From Calonectria ilicicola (taxonomy: Eukaryota > Ascomycota > Sordariomycetes > Hypocreales > Nectriaceae), in contig CP085830.1 in the NCBI GenBank assembly GCA_020809705.1, forward strand, positions 4,898,001-4,962,000: a stretch of DNA of 64,000 bases. The letters are read 5' to 3'. Positions 20,362 through 34,594 of the stretch are shown piece by piece. A program made the translations under genes and the position numbers. The notes beneath the pieces are model-generated. The model ran no database searches. It saw nothing but the letters and a program-made list of their open reading frames with translations, and had not been told where the DNA came from. Positions within the stretch are counted from its first letter, which is position 1; each line of letters opens with the position of its first letter.

Positions 20362-22376
20362 AATTAGGACTCTAGTGTTATAATAGCTAAAGGTAGTATA
20401 TAGCCTACTTAGCCTATTAAAGAATTTCAATAAATATTTAAAGAACACTTATTAAATTAAAGTCTATATAATATAATACAATCTATTTTATAATTTCTTT
20501 AATTACTTTAATTAATAATTTTTATAATTCTTTAATTTCTATATTTTTTAAATAATTAATATAATTATTATAAATATATAGATTATAAATAGTTTTAATA
20601 AATATTTTTTAAGTATATTATATATAAATATAATATTTAAATTACCTATAAGAATTTATATTCTATTAGGGCATTTAAGTATTATAAAAGATTAATTAGT
20701 TTTAATAATTAAATTTTTAATTTTTATTAATAAATAAATATAAAGTAAATAGTAAATAGAAATATTAGATTTAAATATAAAGTAAAGGCTAAAGATAATA
20801 AATAAGTAATAATATAAATATATATTAAATAATTATATTTTAGATTTAGGATATAAACTTTATAGTCTTAGGCCCTTTTTAATAAAATAATTAAAGTAAA
20901 AGGCTTTTAAAAGAGTAGATATATTGTACCGATCTATAGGATATAATAATTATTTATTATTTACTTTATATAAGGAATATATAATAGAAGGAAAAGGGGT
21001 TTAAACTTTATTATAAATTATAGTTTAATAATAAATAGCTTAAATAAAGATATTATAAAAAATAATAGATTAATTAAATTATATATTAAAAAAGGATTAA
21101 AATAAGTTATTAATTTATAATTATATTACCTTTTAGAATAATATAATTAATATATATAATAGAGTTAGGGAATAGTTTATAAAGGAGCTATTTGAATTTA
21201 TAAAAGATTAAATAGATTATAATTAGATTCTTTTATTATTTATAAATTTAATAAAGAAATTATATATTAAGCCTTAATAATCTCTTTTAATAGGATTTTT
21301 TAGATTTTATTTATAAAAAGTATATTAATTTAAAATATTAAAAAATATAATTAAAAGATAATCTTTTAGATTTATAATAAGGTAGTAAGTAATTATTAAT
21401 GGATTATTTTAATATATAAAGTATAATCTATATATTCTTAGGTATTTAAGATTTAGAAGATAAATTTAATTTAATTTATTAATATTATTATAAATTAAAT
21501 AAGGATTTAAAGAAGGAAATAAGGTAATTATAGATTTTATTATAAAAAGTTACGGAAATAACTTATAAAATAAAAAGATTATAATCTTATATATATAATA
21601 ATATTAAATAATTAAAAAATAATTAAAATAAAAGATTATATTTAAAGATTATTTAAGAAAATATTAAAAAGTTCTAATCTTTAAATTAATATTATAAATA
21701 TTTAAAAAGTAAATATATATAAAAAGTAAGTATATATAAAATTAAAAAATTAAAAAAAGATCTTAAAGTAAAGAATCTTAGAATTTTTTATATTTAATAC
21801 TTATTAATAATAAATATTTAAGAAAAGTTTAATAAGAAGCTACTTTATTATATAATATTCTAATAATAGTAAATAGAATTATTTTAACTTTAAATATAAT
21901 TAGTTCTAATAGAATACTAGGCAACCTCTAATTAAATTCATTTAATTAAAAGTATTAATATAAATTATTAATATTAAAATTAAGGAATTAAATTTTTTAA
22001 AAAATAAAAAAGTATAAGAATTAAGTTTAATATTTTAATATTAAAATTAAAAATAGTTTTTATAAGGAATATTATTAAAAATAAAATAATTATTTATTAA
22101 ATACTTAATAAAAAAATAATTAAAGTAAATATAAATATAAATGCATAAATTAATCTTATTAATATAAAACTAATAGCTAAATTAAATCTTAAAGAGGCAG
22201 CTAATTAGAAGATACTAAGTCTTATAAGCTATAATAGAACTAAAAAGCCTTTAAAAAGATTTTATTTAAGTAAAATAATTTAAGATTTTAACTTACTTAA
22301 CTGAAATACTAAAAGATTCTAATATAATAAAAGCTTATATATTATATAATCTTAAGAAAAAGAATTATTAGTCTTA
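20362..22376. other. AT-rich degraded repeat DNA
   Basis: I see stops in all frames and no gene. The last part (about 22290-22376) matches 1950-2020 and is the left part of the transposon remnant interrupted by the Copia element; its right part resumes at 39122. The remainder is unassigned, probably older repeat. Confidence 0.6.
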
Positions 22377-22515
22377 TAACCTCTTATACCTTAATATTAA
22401 ACTTAGGGGTATATCTCCAATCATATTATATTCTGACTAACTGTACCAGAGGCACAAGACTCTAGCCTAAAGTAATAAGGAGGTGCGTGACTAAGTCAGC
22501 CACCACCCCTTAACA
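22377..22515 (-). repeat. 3' LTR of Copia element B
   Basis: Matches 38997-39121 through blocks such as ATATCTCCAAT, AGGCACAAG and CTCTAGCCTAAAGT. It ends TTAACA and has kept much of its G+C. Confidence 0.8.
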
Positions 22516-25500
22516 CCACCTCTCAGGCTAGGCCTTAACTTGCCTTTATTTCGGCTTTCTTATTCTAGTTTTATTATATATATTTTCTTGTTAGTTTGTT
22601 TTGTTACTTTTAATTATTTTTTATTAATCTTATATATAATTGTATTATGAATTACTTATACTTTTTAGATAGTAGTGGCTTGGTTATTTTATTTATTATT
22701 ATTTTATTTATTTTTACTTATTTAATTATAAAATATTCTTTTTTTAATTAATTAATAATTTATTTATATTTTAATATTAATATATTATATTTATATATTA
22801 TTATTTTTATTTAAAATAATAAGCTTTATATTTTAGCTATTTATGATTAGTATATTTAGATTTTATTAAGGAAAGTTGATCTCTTTAAGGATATTAGTGA
22901 TTTAAATTATTAATATACCTACTAAGATTAAGTTTATAAATTTAATTTTATTTAATAAGAATGCTATAATTATTTACTTTTTAAACTTTTAAAAAACTAA
23001 TCTATCTCCAATAAATATTATATATCTAGTTATAAAGAATCAAGTTAATAGATTATTAATAAAGAATATATTTATATAAACTTTTAATTTTAAATTATAA
23101 ATATTATATTATTCTCTAAGTTAGATTATATAATCTATAGTCCTTTTAATATATTATAGTAAGTATTTTATTACCTTCCTATATATTTTAATTAGATTTT
23201 TAGTTACCTTATATAACTTTTAAATTATATATATAATATTAGCTCTTATATTTATTAAAATATAATTCAAACCTTTTATATATTAAAGGTATTTCTTTAT
23301 TAGTATTACTATTTTCATTTTTTTCTAATTTTATAGGATCTCTATTTTTAAAAATTAAGAAGTTTTAATAAAATTAATATTTCTTTTAAAGAATTTTTTA
23401 ATAATCTTCTTAATATATTTTTATTAATAAATATAAATATAATATTTAAATTAATTATATTTAAATTAAAAATTAAAAAACTATTATATTTTTTTAAGAT
23501 AATATATTTTAAAAAGCTTATTAATCTTACCAACTATCTTCTTAATTTTACCTTTAATTAATATTATAATTAATATATTATTAATATAAAGTAAAAGTAA
23601 AACTTTATTATTTTATTAAAGATATAAGTTTTTAAATTTAATATAATAAATCTAATAAAAATAAGTTCTATTTTTATAATATTAAACCACTATATTAATA
23701 CTACTATAAAACTATAAAAAACATAATTTAATTAATAGACTCTATTTATTCTATCTTTAAATCTATATAATTAAATAATATAAATATCTTTTTTTATTAA
23801 TATATTTAGAAATACTATTATAATATTATATTAACTAGTTTTATAAAATTCTTATTAATCTTTTATAAACTTATTTTAAGGAAAGAAAGATTAGTTTTTA
23901 TTAGCTTTTATAAAGATTATTTAATTTTTATTTAAGATTTCTAGATTAATTAATATTACTTTATACTTAAATTTAATAACCCTTTCTCTTATAACCTACT
24001 TCTTTATACTTTTACTTTTAAAGATCTTATAAAACCTAATATCCTATATATAAATTACTTAATTTTTTTCTAAGATTTAAACTTAATAAATATAACTATA
24101 TATACCTTTTATATTAATAAAAGCTTTTTTTAAGCTCTTAGTACCATTTTATATACTTTTGGTATATATTTTCAATCCTTCTCTTAAATCTTAACATAAG
24201 CTATATATTCTTATATTCAGATATATTTAATATTTAGATTATATTTAACTTTAATTATCTTATATATTATTTAAAAAAAATAACTTATTTCTTTTATTTA
24301 TTAATATTAATAATTAATTAATAATATAAATTATTATATTTATAAAAAATATCTAAAGAAATTTCAATAATTTAATTTTAATATATATAGTTCTTACTTC
24401 TTTTATAATAACTCTTCCTATATATTTAATTTTTTTATTTTATTATATTAAATAAGGTAAAGATTTATATATTATAATTCCCCTTTTCTTTATCTATTTT
24501 ATCTTTTTACTATAAAACTTTAAAGCACTATCAAAACCAAGTATCTAAACTTTATATCCTCTATTATAATTTTTTATAATATTTATCCAATTTTTAAGTA
24601 TCTTTAATACCTTATCCTTAAAATATAATAATAAAAGCTAATAATAGCTTATAAGAATATTAACTCTATAAAGACTATAATTATATCCACCATATCTTTT
24701 AAATTTATATTTAATAAGATCCTAATAAATATAAAAAAGAAATTATTTTAACTTAATTAAATATATATAATTAATTATAAAGTATATCTTCATTATATAG
24801 CAACTTTTATAATAAAAACCTTTAATTATTATTAAGTTAATCTTAATCCTTACCTCTTTATATACTATAAATACTCTATTTTTCCCTATATAAACAAATT
24901 TTTAATATATTAAATTATAATTAATTATTATAATAGCATTCTTTAGAAGTATTATAAAATTAAAAGAATATTTTAATTTTATATTAACTAAAAATATAAT
25001 ATTCTATTTTTACTTAATTTAAAATAATTTTTATTTAATAATTTTAAAATAAAATATATTTTTAATAATATTTAAACTAATACCCTTATATTTTAATAAT
25101 CTTAGGCTAATTATATTTATTATTATATCTAAGCAATATTATATATCTTAAAAAGTAAGTATAATACCTTTAAATTATAGCTTAATCTATTTATATCCTT
25201 TAATTATAAGCTTATCTCTAATACTAAAAGTTATTAGATTTAATTTATAAATTTTTATTAAATAGGAGAATTACTTTTTATTATTAAAATAATATTCTAA
25301 ATATTTAATATTAATAAAAATATTATTATTAATTTGTTCTTTTAAAGTTATTATAGTTAATTTATCTTTTAATATAAATAAATTATATATTATATCTATT
25401 TTTAGCTTTATTATAGGCATTAATATATCTTTTTAAATAAGTATTATTAATAATATTATTACTTCTAATCTTTCATTTACTATTATAATATTAATATTTT

Positions 25501-26468
25501 CTTTATTACTTTCTCTAGGTTTAGAATTTTTATCCTTTATATTATTTTATTATTTCTTTTTAAACCTAAAAGATACTAATTTAAGATAATAGATAAAACA
25601 CTTATCTACTATATAATACTTACCTATTTTATTAAAATTATAATCTATTAGTTTTATATAAGCATTAGGATTTATAGCTTTTACTATATATCTTTCTTTA
25701 GAAATATTATATTATTTATTACCTTTATTATAAGTAGTAGTTATATTTAATCTACTATCTTTTTTAATATTAGCTTATTAAAATAAAAAACTAATAACTT
25801 CTTTCTTAATAATTATTAATCCCTTCAATATATTATAACTCCAGTTATTATATTATATTAGGTTTATTTTCTTAATATTATTTATAATAATAATAATAAA
25901 GATCTCTTTTAATATTATTAAAGATTTAATAAGAATATAATTCTAATAATATAATTTATTAAGGTAGACATCTAATAATAAGAAATTATTTTAATTTAAG
26001 TAAATAAAAATAATAACCAAATTATAAAGTCTATTCTCTAATATATACAAAATAACTCATCTAACCTTTTTATAAGATTTATAAGCTATATACTCTATCA
26101 ATATCTATCTATCTTAGCCTATTTTTTTTATTATCTTATTTAATAGGTAATTAACCAAAAACAATTAAGTATATTTATTAATCTTCTTATAGATTACCTT
26201 CTCCTCTTTTAATACAATCTCTATAAAAGTTATATTTTTATTAAAGTAATTAATTAATTCTATTATATTAGTATTTATTTTAAACTTAATTTATTATTTA
26301 TTTTAATAATTAATATCTTTTAATTTTTTAATTTAAAAAGTATATATATCTATTATATTACTTTTACTTTAAAAAAGATTATTTAATTTATTATTTTAAT
26401 AATAAATATTATTATTAATTCTTCTTTCTTACTTATTATTACTCTCTTTAACTTTCTCTTTCTTTAAT

Positions 26469-26743
26469 TGTTATAACTCTTCTTTAAATATATAAGACTA
26501 ATAAGTCACGTGTAGCTTTCAACCTTTTATAAGTAGAGGCTATCTAGTAAAATAGACAAAACAAGTATATTTAATCTCATACTATAAGACCTATCTTTCC
26601 ATATTATAAGGTAAAATTGCTATATCTAATCTTCTACTAACTAATATTAATTTATTATATTAAAGATCTTATTATTTAATTAAATTACTTACTTCTAGCT
26701 AGATTTAATATATTAAGAATTAATTATATTTTAAAATATAATA
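26469..26743 (+). repeat. 5' LTR of Gypsy element C copy 1
   Basis: Starts TGTTATAACTCTTC and aligns over 275 bp with 38466-38740 and, reversed, with 41141-41415 and 50387-50661. Confidence 0.9.
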
Positions 26744-29700
26744 AATAATAATAATTATTAAATTTTAAATTAAATAATCTTAATTTAAAAAATTATTATA
26801 AAAAATAAAATAATAAATAAAAGTAATATTTTTATAAATAAAATTAATAAATTAAGAAGAAAGTTTAATTTATTTATTAAATAATTATTTTAATTAAATA
26901 TAAAACTAATTAAATATAAAATTAATTAAATTAATAATAATATATAAATTTTAAGAATTTCTTATTTACAATCTTAAATTCTTTATTAAAAAAAAAGACT
27001 TACTAATATTATTATTTTTAGTAATTTAAAAGCTTTATTTAATTAAAAATATAATAAAAATAATCAATTTATAATTATAGGAGTTCTATAAAAGGAAAAA
27101 CCTCTAAAAACTAAAATATAATAGATATTTATATTATTAGAATTATTTAGAATTTAATTAAAAAGATTTTTATTAAGATAAAAAATAAAAAGATCTTACT
27201 CTATAAGTAAGATTATTTAATTTATACTTTTTTAAAAAAATTAAAAATAAAAAAAAACTAATATTAATTCTTAAGAATACTTAAATAATTATTTAATTAA
27301 TAGATTTAATAATATTAAAATTATAAATTAATTTAATCTCAAATAAAAAATTAGTATTATTAAATATAACTTAGATTTATAAAAGTCCAATTAATCCTAA
27401 TAAATAAAAGACTATATTAAATAAGAGGATCTTAACCTTAGTTATATTAAATCCATCCTAGGAACTATTAAAGATAGATTTAAATATTATTAATTTAGAA
27501 ATTTAAAGGTTAGAAGGATTAAGAGGAATTATAAAACTACTATAATTAAAAAATAAAATAAAAAAAATATTAAAGAACTTATAATAAAAACTAAAAATAA
27601 TAAATTCTATTAGAAAAAATAAGATTATTAATTAATTAATTAAATTAATAAATAAACTAGATCTAAATTTAATTAAAGATTAAGAGAAAGATAAAGGTTA
27701 GAATAAGTTTATTTTACCCTATCCTTTTATATTAGAAAGTATTAGTAAATTAAATATTATTTTCTTATAAATAAAAGTAATATTATTTAAAATTAAAGAA
27801 GAACTATCTTATATTATTTCTAAATTATAAGATAATATAAAGTATTAATAAAAGAAATTTTATTTAAAATTATAAGCTAGAAACTAGATTATAGATTATA
27901 TTAAAATAAATAAAACTACTAAATAGAAAGCTAAAATAAGTAAAATCTTAAAGTTTAAAAGTATTTAAAAATAATTAATTATTTAAATTAAAGATATTAG
28001 TTTTTTCTAGTTTAATAATAAAATAAATAAAGCTAAGAAAGAAAAGTTATAATATAATAGTAAGTAAGTTATCTTTATAAATATTAAAATATAGATTTAA
28101 ATAGTTAGATTTACTTAGGAGGATAATTTAAAATTAATTATAATTATATTTAATAAAATATTTAAAATTTATTTTAAAAATTTATATTAAAATAATATTA
28201 TTATTAATTAAATTTAAAGAAATAAAGAAAACTTATAATTATTATAAAAATATTTTTTAATATAATTTAAAAAGAATTTAAAATAAAGAAAAAATAAATA
28301 ATATATTAAATAGAAATAACTAGATATAACTAATAAAACATCCTAAATGGTATCCTAGTATATAATTTCGTCACTTAAGTATTTAATTAAGCTAGATTAA
28401 TAAGCTAAATAGGAGAATATTAGCTTTTAATAATAGTATATAACCAATTAATAATAGATTTACATTTATTATATTTAAAATTAATAGAAAATAATATTTA
28501 AAATAATTATATTAAGAAAATTAATAAAATCTATAAAAAACTATAAAAGAAATTAAAAAATAAATAATAAATAAAGAATTAATTAATACTTTAAAATCTA
28601 AAAGTAAATATTAAAAGAATATATATAATAATTAAAAAAGATAATAAAAAAATTTAAATTAATTAAAATTAATAAAGTAGAAGATATTATTCTTCCTATT
28701 AATAAATTAAATTAAAAAAGAGATATATTTATAATAATACTAAGAATAATAAACATCCTAAATACAAATCAAATAACAAATAATAAAAAAATAAAGCCAA
28801 AAAAGATTCTAATAATAACTAAAGGAACCTAAGAAAAGAAGAAAATAACCAAACTAATTATTATTATAAGCTATTATATAATAAATTAAGAAATCAGAAT
28901 CTATAGCATTTTATTTATTATTAATAATAATAATATAAAAAAGAAACTAATAATATATTTTTAAAACTTACCTCTATTAAAATAAAAAAGATTTTTATAA
29001 TTAAAAATAATTATTATTTTATAATAATTATATATTTATTAAATAAAATACTAAAAATAATTTCAAGGAAGAAGATTTAAATAAGAAAGAAATCCTAATA
29101 TTTACTAAATATATAGAAGTTTATTATATTAATATCACTTTTTAAAAAAAAAGAAAAATATTTTTTAAAAAATAGAAATTATTAAAACTATTAGTAAACC
29201 TAATTTTATAAAAAGACTTAAGAAGAAATATAATATATATATATAATTAAAAATATAATTTAATAATAAAGGAGATTATTATTAAATATATATTAATATT
29301 AAATATTTTATTATTTTAATAAATTATAAATAGTTAAAGAAGAATATAAGGAAAGTAAAATAAAGATTATAAACCTTAAAGAAGATAAATAGTATTAGAT
29401 TTTAGCTTATAACTATTAAAATAACTACCTTTAACTTCTACCTTATTAGAATTATATAAGAAGAGGAAATAAATAGGCATTTTACTATTATAGCTAATAT
29501 AGTAGAAATATTAGAACCTAGATTATTATTAAAGATGAATTTTTTATTTAAGTATAATATTAAAATAGATTTTATTAAATTAAAAATTACTTTTTATTTA
29601 ATATGAAATCTTAAATATTAAATAAAAATTTTCTATAAAAAATTATAGAAAATTTTAAGAAAAGTTACTAATATACATATAATTATAATTAGCCCTAAGA

Positions 29701-32700
29701 AGATTACTTTTATCTAGATATATTAGAATATTTTATTAAAGACTTAAGATAAGAATAAGTAAATAAACTCCTTTTATTTAATAATTAAATAATTTAAAGT
29801 ATTTAATATAATTTTTAATGGATTTTTCTTCAAATTAATCTAAATTTATAATATATTTAATAAAAAGATAATTATTTAAAAAAAAGAGAAAATCATAATA
29901 ATTATAAGTAAATAAGCTAAAGAATAAACCTATTCTATCTTAAAAGATATTATATTTAAGATAATATAAGATTAAACCTTTAAGATAGAAGAGATATTTA
30001 TAGTAACCTTAAAAGAAGTTAAGAATAATTATAATCTTATTAAAGTTGATATAAGTTTTATAAAAGTTAATATAGAAATATTAAATTATAAAATAATTAA
30101 AGTAAAGGATATTTTTTTATATAAAATAAATATAAAATTCTAATTATAAATCTAGATCTAGAAGTTATAATTAAAATAATTAAATTAACTAATAAATTCA
30201 ATATTTATGAGAATTAAGATATTATTTGAATAAAAAAAGAAAATAAAATATAAATAAATTTAATTAATAAATAATAAAATTAAAAAAAGATTATAAAAAA
30301 ATATTTATTAAAGGTTAAAGATTATACCTTATTAAATAAAATATATAATAAGTTTTATTATAATAGAAAGATATAATATATAAAAGAACTAATATTAATA
30401 ATCTACCTAATATTTATTATCTAAAGAATTATAAATAGTAAAAGAAAGAATAAAGTAATTATAAATCTTTAATCTTTAAATTAATTAATTATTTTTAATA
30501 TATATTTTTTATTAAATTAAGATAATATTATATTAAAAATAAAGAATATAAAGTGATTTTTAATATTTAATAAAATAAGGTTTTTTTATTAATTATTTAT
30601 ATTTAAAGAGTATTAGAATTAAATAATTATTATATTTAATTAAGATTTAAAGAAATTTAATATTATATTAATAAAATTTAAGAATAAATTTATCTTTATA
30701 TAAAGATTTTAAAATAAGCTAAAGAATTATATGGGCTTTATATAAGTTTATATTAATAATATTATTATCTTTTTTATTACTTTTAAAGAATATTTATAAT
30801 ATTTTAAAAAAGTATTATAAATTATTTTTAAAAATAAAATAAAGGTTATAATAAATAAGTTATTTTTAATATATCTAAGGGTATAATTACTTAAGTTTAT
30901 AATAAATAAAAATAAAATCTAGAAAGTAAGAGACTAATTAGCAGCTTTTACTAAAATAATAATACTAACTAGTCTAGAAGAACTTAAAATCTACTTAAGA
31001 ATAGCTAGCTTTCTTTATTAAGGAATATTATAATTTAAAATGAGGATAAGATTATTATAAAAAAGAAAGATAGAATTATTATAAGAAATTAAAAAAATAA
31101 CAAAATCCTATTAGATTTATTAAAATCTATTAGAAGAAAGAAAATCTTTTTAAAAAAAGTTTAAATTTATTAAAGAAAAGCTAGAATTATTTAAAGATCT
31201 ATAATAATTTCTTATAAATTTATCCCTTTTATATTATTATAATCTAATTAAATTACTATTTTTTAAATTAAATATATATAAGAATATATTTAGCTTATAT
31301 ATATTTTAATTATATAGAGAATAGAATTAGAAAGTAATCCTAGGGAAAGATATCTTTATTAATAATCTAAAGTTAATTATATTTTTTTTAATTAATTTTA
31401 ATAATTAAAAAGAAATATAACTTTATTAAAGTAAAAATAGTAATAATTAGCTAGGTAATTAAATAATTAAGAAAAATAGTTTGATTAAATTAAAACTTAA
31501 TTAATATTATTATTAATTATATAATAATTTAAGGAATTATTATATATATATCCTTTAATATTTTTAATTTAAATGAAACTAATTTTAAATTAATAAATAT
31601 TATAAATTATTTTTTAATCTTTTAATTTTATATATTTTATATTTTAAAAATACTTAATATAATATTAAATACCTTATTTTAATTATTAATTGAAGAATTA
31701 TTATATTAAAATATTATAAAAAGTAAATTTAATAAGCTAAAAGTAATTACTAATATAATAACAATAAAAGTCATATTTACTTTAAAACTTAAATTAAGGA
31801 TTTTATAAAAATATATAAAAAATAAAAAGCTATAATAGATTTAAGAACACCTATATAATACTTAATAAAAAAAGAATTAAAATAATTTAATAAATAAAAA
31901 ATTATATAAACTATAAATACTAATAGAAGATAGAATATTATATTATATTAATTACTATAAAAAGAAAAAGATTTATATTCCCTATCTAATAATCAAAATT
32001 ATCCTTATAATAGTTTATAATAACTAAAAATACTTAAATTTTTATAAAATGACTTTTAAACTAAAATAAGTATATTTTTATAAAATAGCTAAAATAATAA
32101 AAAAGTCTATTATATATTACTTAATATATTAAAAAATACTATTAATCAAAAATAAAAAATAAAAGAATTATAATTAATTCTAATTATTCTAAAAGTATTT
32201 TATATTATAATATTAGATTTTATTATAAACTTATCTATAGAAAATTCCCAAGGAATAATATAGATTATTCTAAGGCATTTAAAATTAAATATAATTTACT
32301 TTATAAATTACTTATTTTTAAAAAAAGTAATAATAATTATAAAATACTTATTATATATAATTAAAAAATAAATAATTATATTTTTATAATTATAAATAAT
32401 ATATAATTAAAGAATCTTAATATAAATTCTAATAAATAAAAATATAAAATTTATAAATACCCTTTAAAAAGCTATCTTAGCCCTTCTAAAAGCTATATAC
32501 CTTATTTTAATTATACACTACTCTCAGATCAATAACAATATTAAAAAAAAACCAATTAATTAAAATAATTATACAATATTATATTATAATAAAGCTAAAT
32601 ATAATATAAATATAAATACTTCTAATAATATAATATTACCTTAATAATACTATCTTAAATAATATAGGAAAATTATTAAATAAATTAATTTATAAATTTA

Positions 32701-34594
32701 AATTAAGGATAATAATAAACTTTATTATACTTATAAATATAATAAATAAAAAGATAAATAAAATTATAATAAATACTTTATAGAAACTATACTTATATAA
32801 AGCTATTTTTCTATTAATATTATAATAAGATTATTAAAAATATAATATAAGAATAACTATATACTAATAAAGATTAATTAAAAAGATATTATTTACCTTA
32901 GATCATATAACAAATACCATTTATTAAAAAAGCTAAAAAGGAAATAATTATTAACTTAAATTAAATTTTATTAAATAATATATAAAATCTATTAATAAAT
33001 TATAAGGCTTAACTTTTTTTTATATTAAAAAATATATTTAATAATCTTTATTATATATATATAAAAATTATAATAAAATAAAAATCTATTTAAAAAAGTA
33101 TAACCCTCTTTATTATTAGTAATAATTGAAAGATTAAAGATTATAGATTACTAAGAAATAAATAGAATTACCTAATTAAGGATTTAATAATATTATAATA
33201 AACTAATCTAATATTTCCTTATTTAATAAAAAGAATTTATAATTAAAGAAAACTTTTAATTAAAAAAATCTAATATTAGAATAAATACTTCTAATATTAT
33301 AAATAAATTCCTTAGAAAATATCTAAATAATTAAAAAAAATATCAAAAGAAAGATTTCTAAAAACCATTTAATCTAAAAATAATAATTAAATTAAGACTT
33401 TAAATTTTTTAAATAAATAAAAATAATATATTTTCTTTTATTTTAAATTATTTTCTATATTATATATAATAATTAAAAATAATCTCTCCAAAAATAAAGA
33501 TAATACCTAGAATATTAATACTAATTCTAAGAAAATATACCTATAAAGAATTATTATAAAGATAATTTTATTAAAGAATTTACTTTATTTTTAATTATTA
33601 AATAAATATCTTTTATTAATTTTAATTAAAGCTAAACTTCCCTCCTATATCTCCTTAAACTTATATAAAAAGAATTAAAAAATTAAAATTAATCTTATAT
33701 TATTAACTTTAATAATATATTATTATTTTTAATTTATTATATATATTTAAATAAAAATAATCGTTTAAAGAGAAATAGCTAAGTTTCTTTATTAAAGTAC
33801 TTATTATAAATAAAAATAAAAATATTATTTATATTATTTTGCTTAATTAAAGAAATAATAATTATAATACTTATAAAACTAATTTAATAATAATAAAAAT
33901 TAATTTTTTAAAATCTAAGGATTTAAATATATTTAAATAAGAAAAGGATCTATCTAATCTCTTAAAAGAAAAATATTTATATTATTATAAGTATCTTTTT
34001 AAAAGAGAAAAGAAATACTAAAGATAGAAGAATAATTAATAAAAGAGATAAAATAAAATTAATCTTTAAAGAAATATAATCTTTATTTAAATAATTAATA
34101 ATAATAATAAAATATCTATTAATTTACAATTTAATTACTTTAATATAAAAGAGAAATATTTATTTAAAATATAATCTTCTTTAAAAGCTAAAAATAATAT
34201 TTTAGAAGTTAAAATAAATAATATAAATATCAAAGACTTTTTTAAAAATAAAAAACCTAACCTTTTAATTAAGAGTAAAAAAAGAAGAGTATAATCTTAG
34301 GAATTAATAATATTAAAGATAAATATAATAGCTTTATTATTAAATTTGCTTTTACTAATAAGTTTATTATTAAGGATAAATCTCTTAATAATATAATATA
34401 TGATAAGTATAATTAGTATATAAAAAAGTTAATAAGCTAAATTAATAAGAGAGTAAATAAATCTAGATTTAAGGAAGGTAATATTTATAATATATATAAA
34501 TTTAAAAAAAATAAGAAAAATACTAAGAAAAGATTTATCTAAATAGATTACTAGATTGTCTTATATTATAAATTTAAATTTTATAATTTAAAAA

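Noticed and set aside
23348..23533. Ile/Asn/Lys-rich minus-strand frame
   Set aside because: It is a chance frame in decayed Copia element B with no domain signal.
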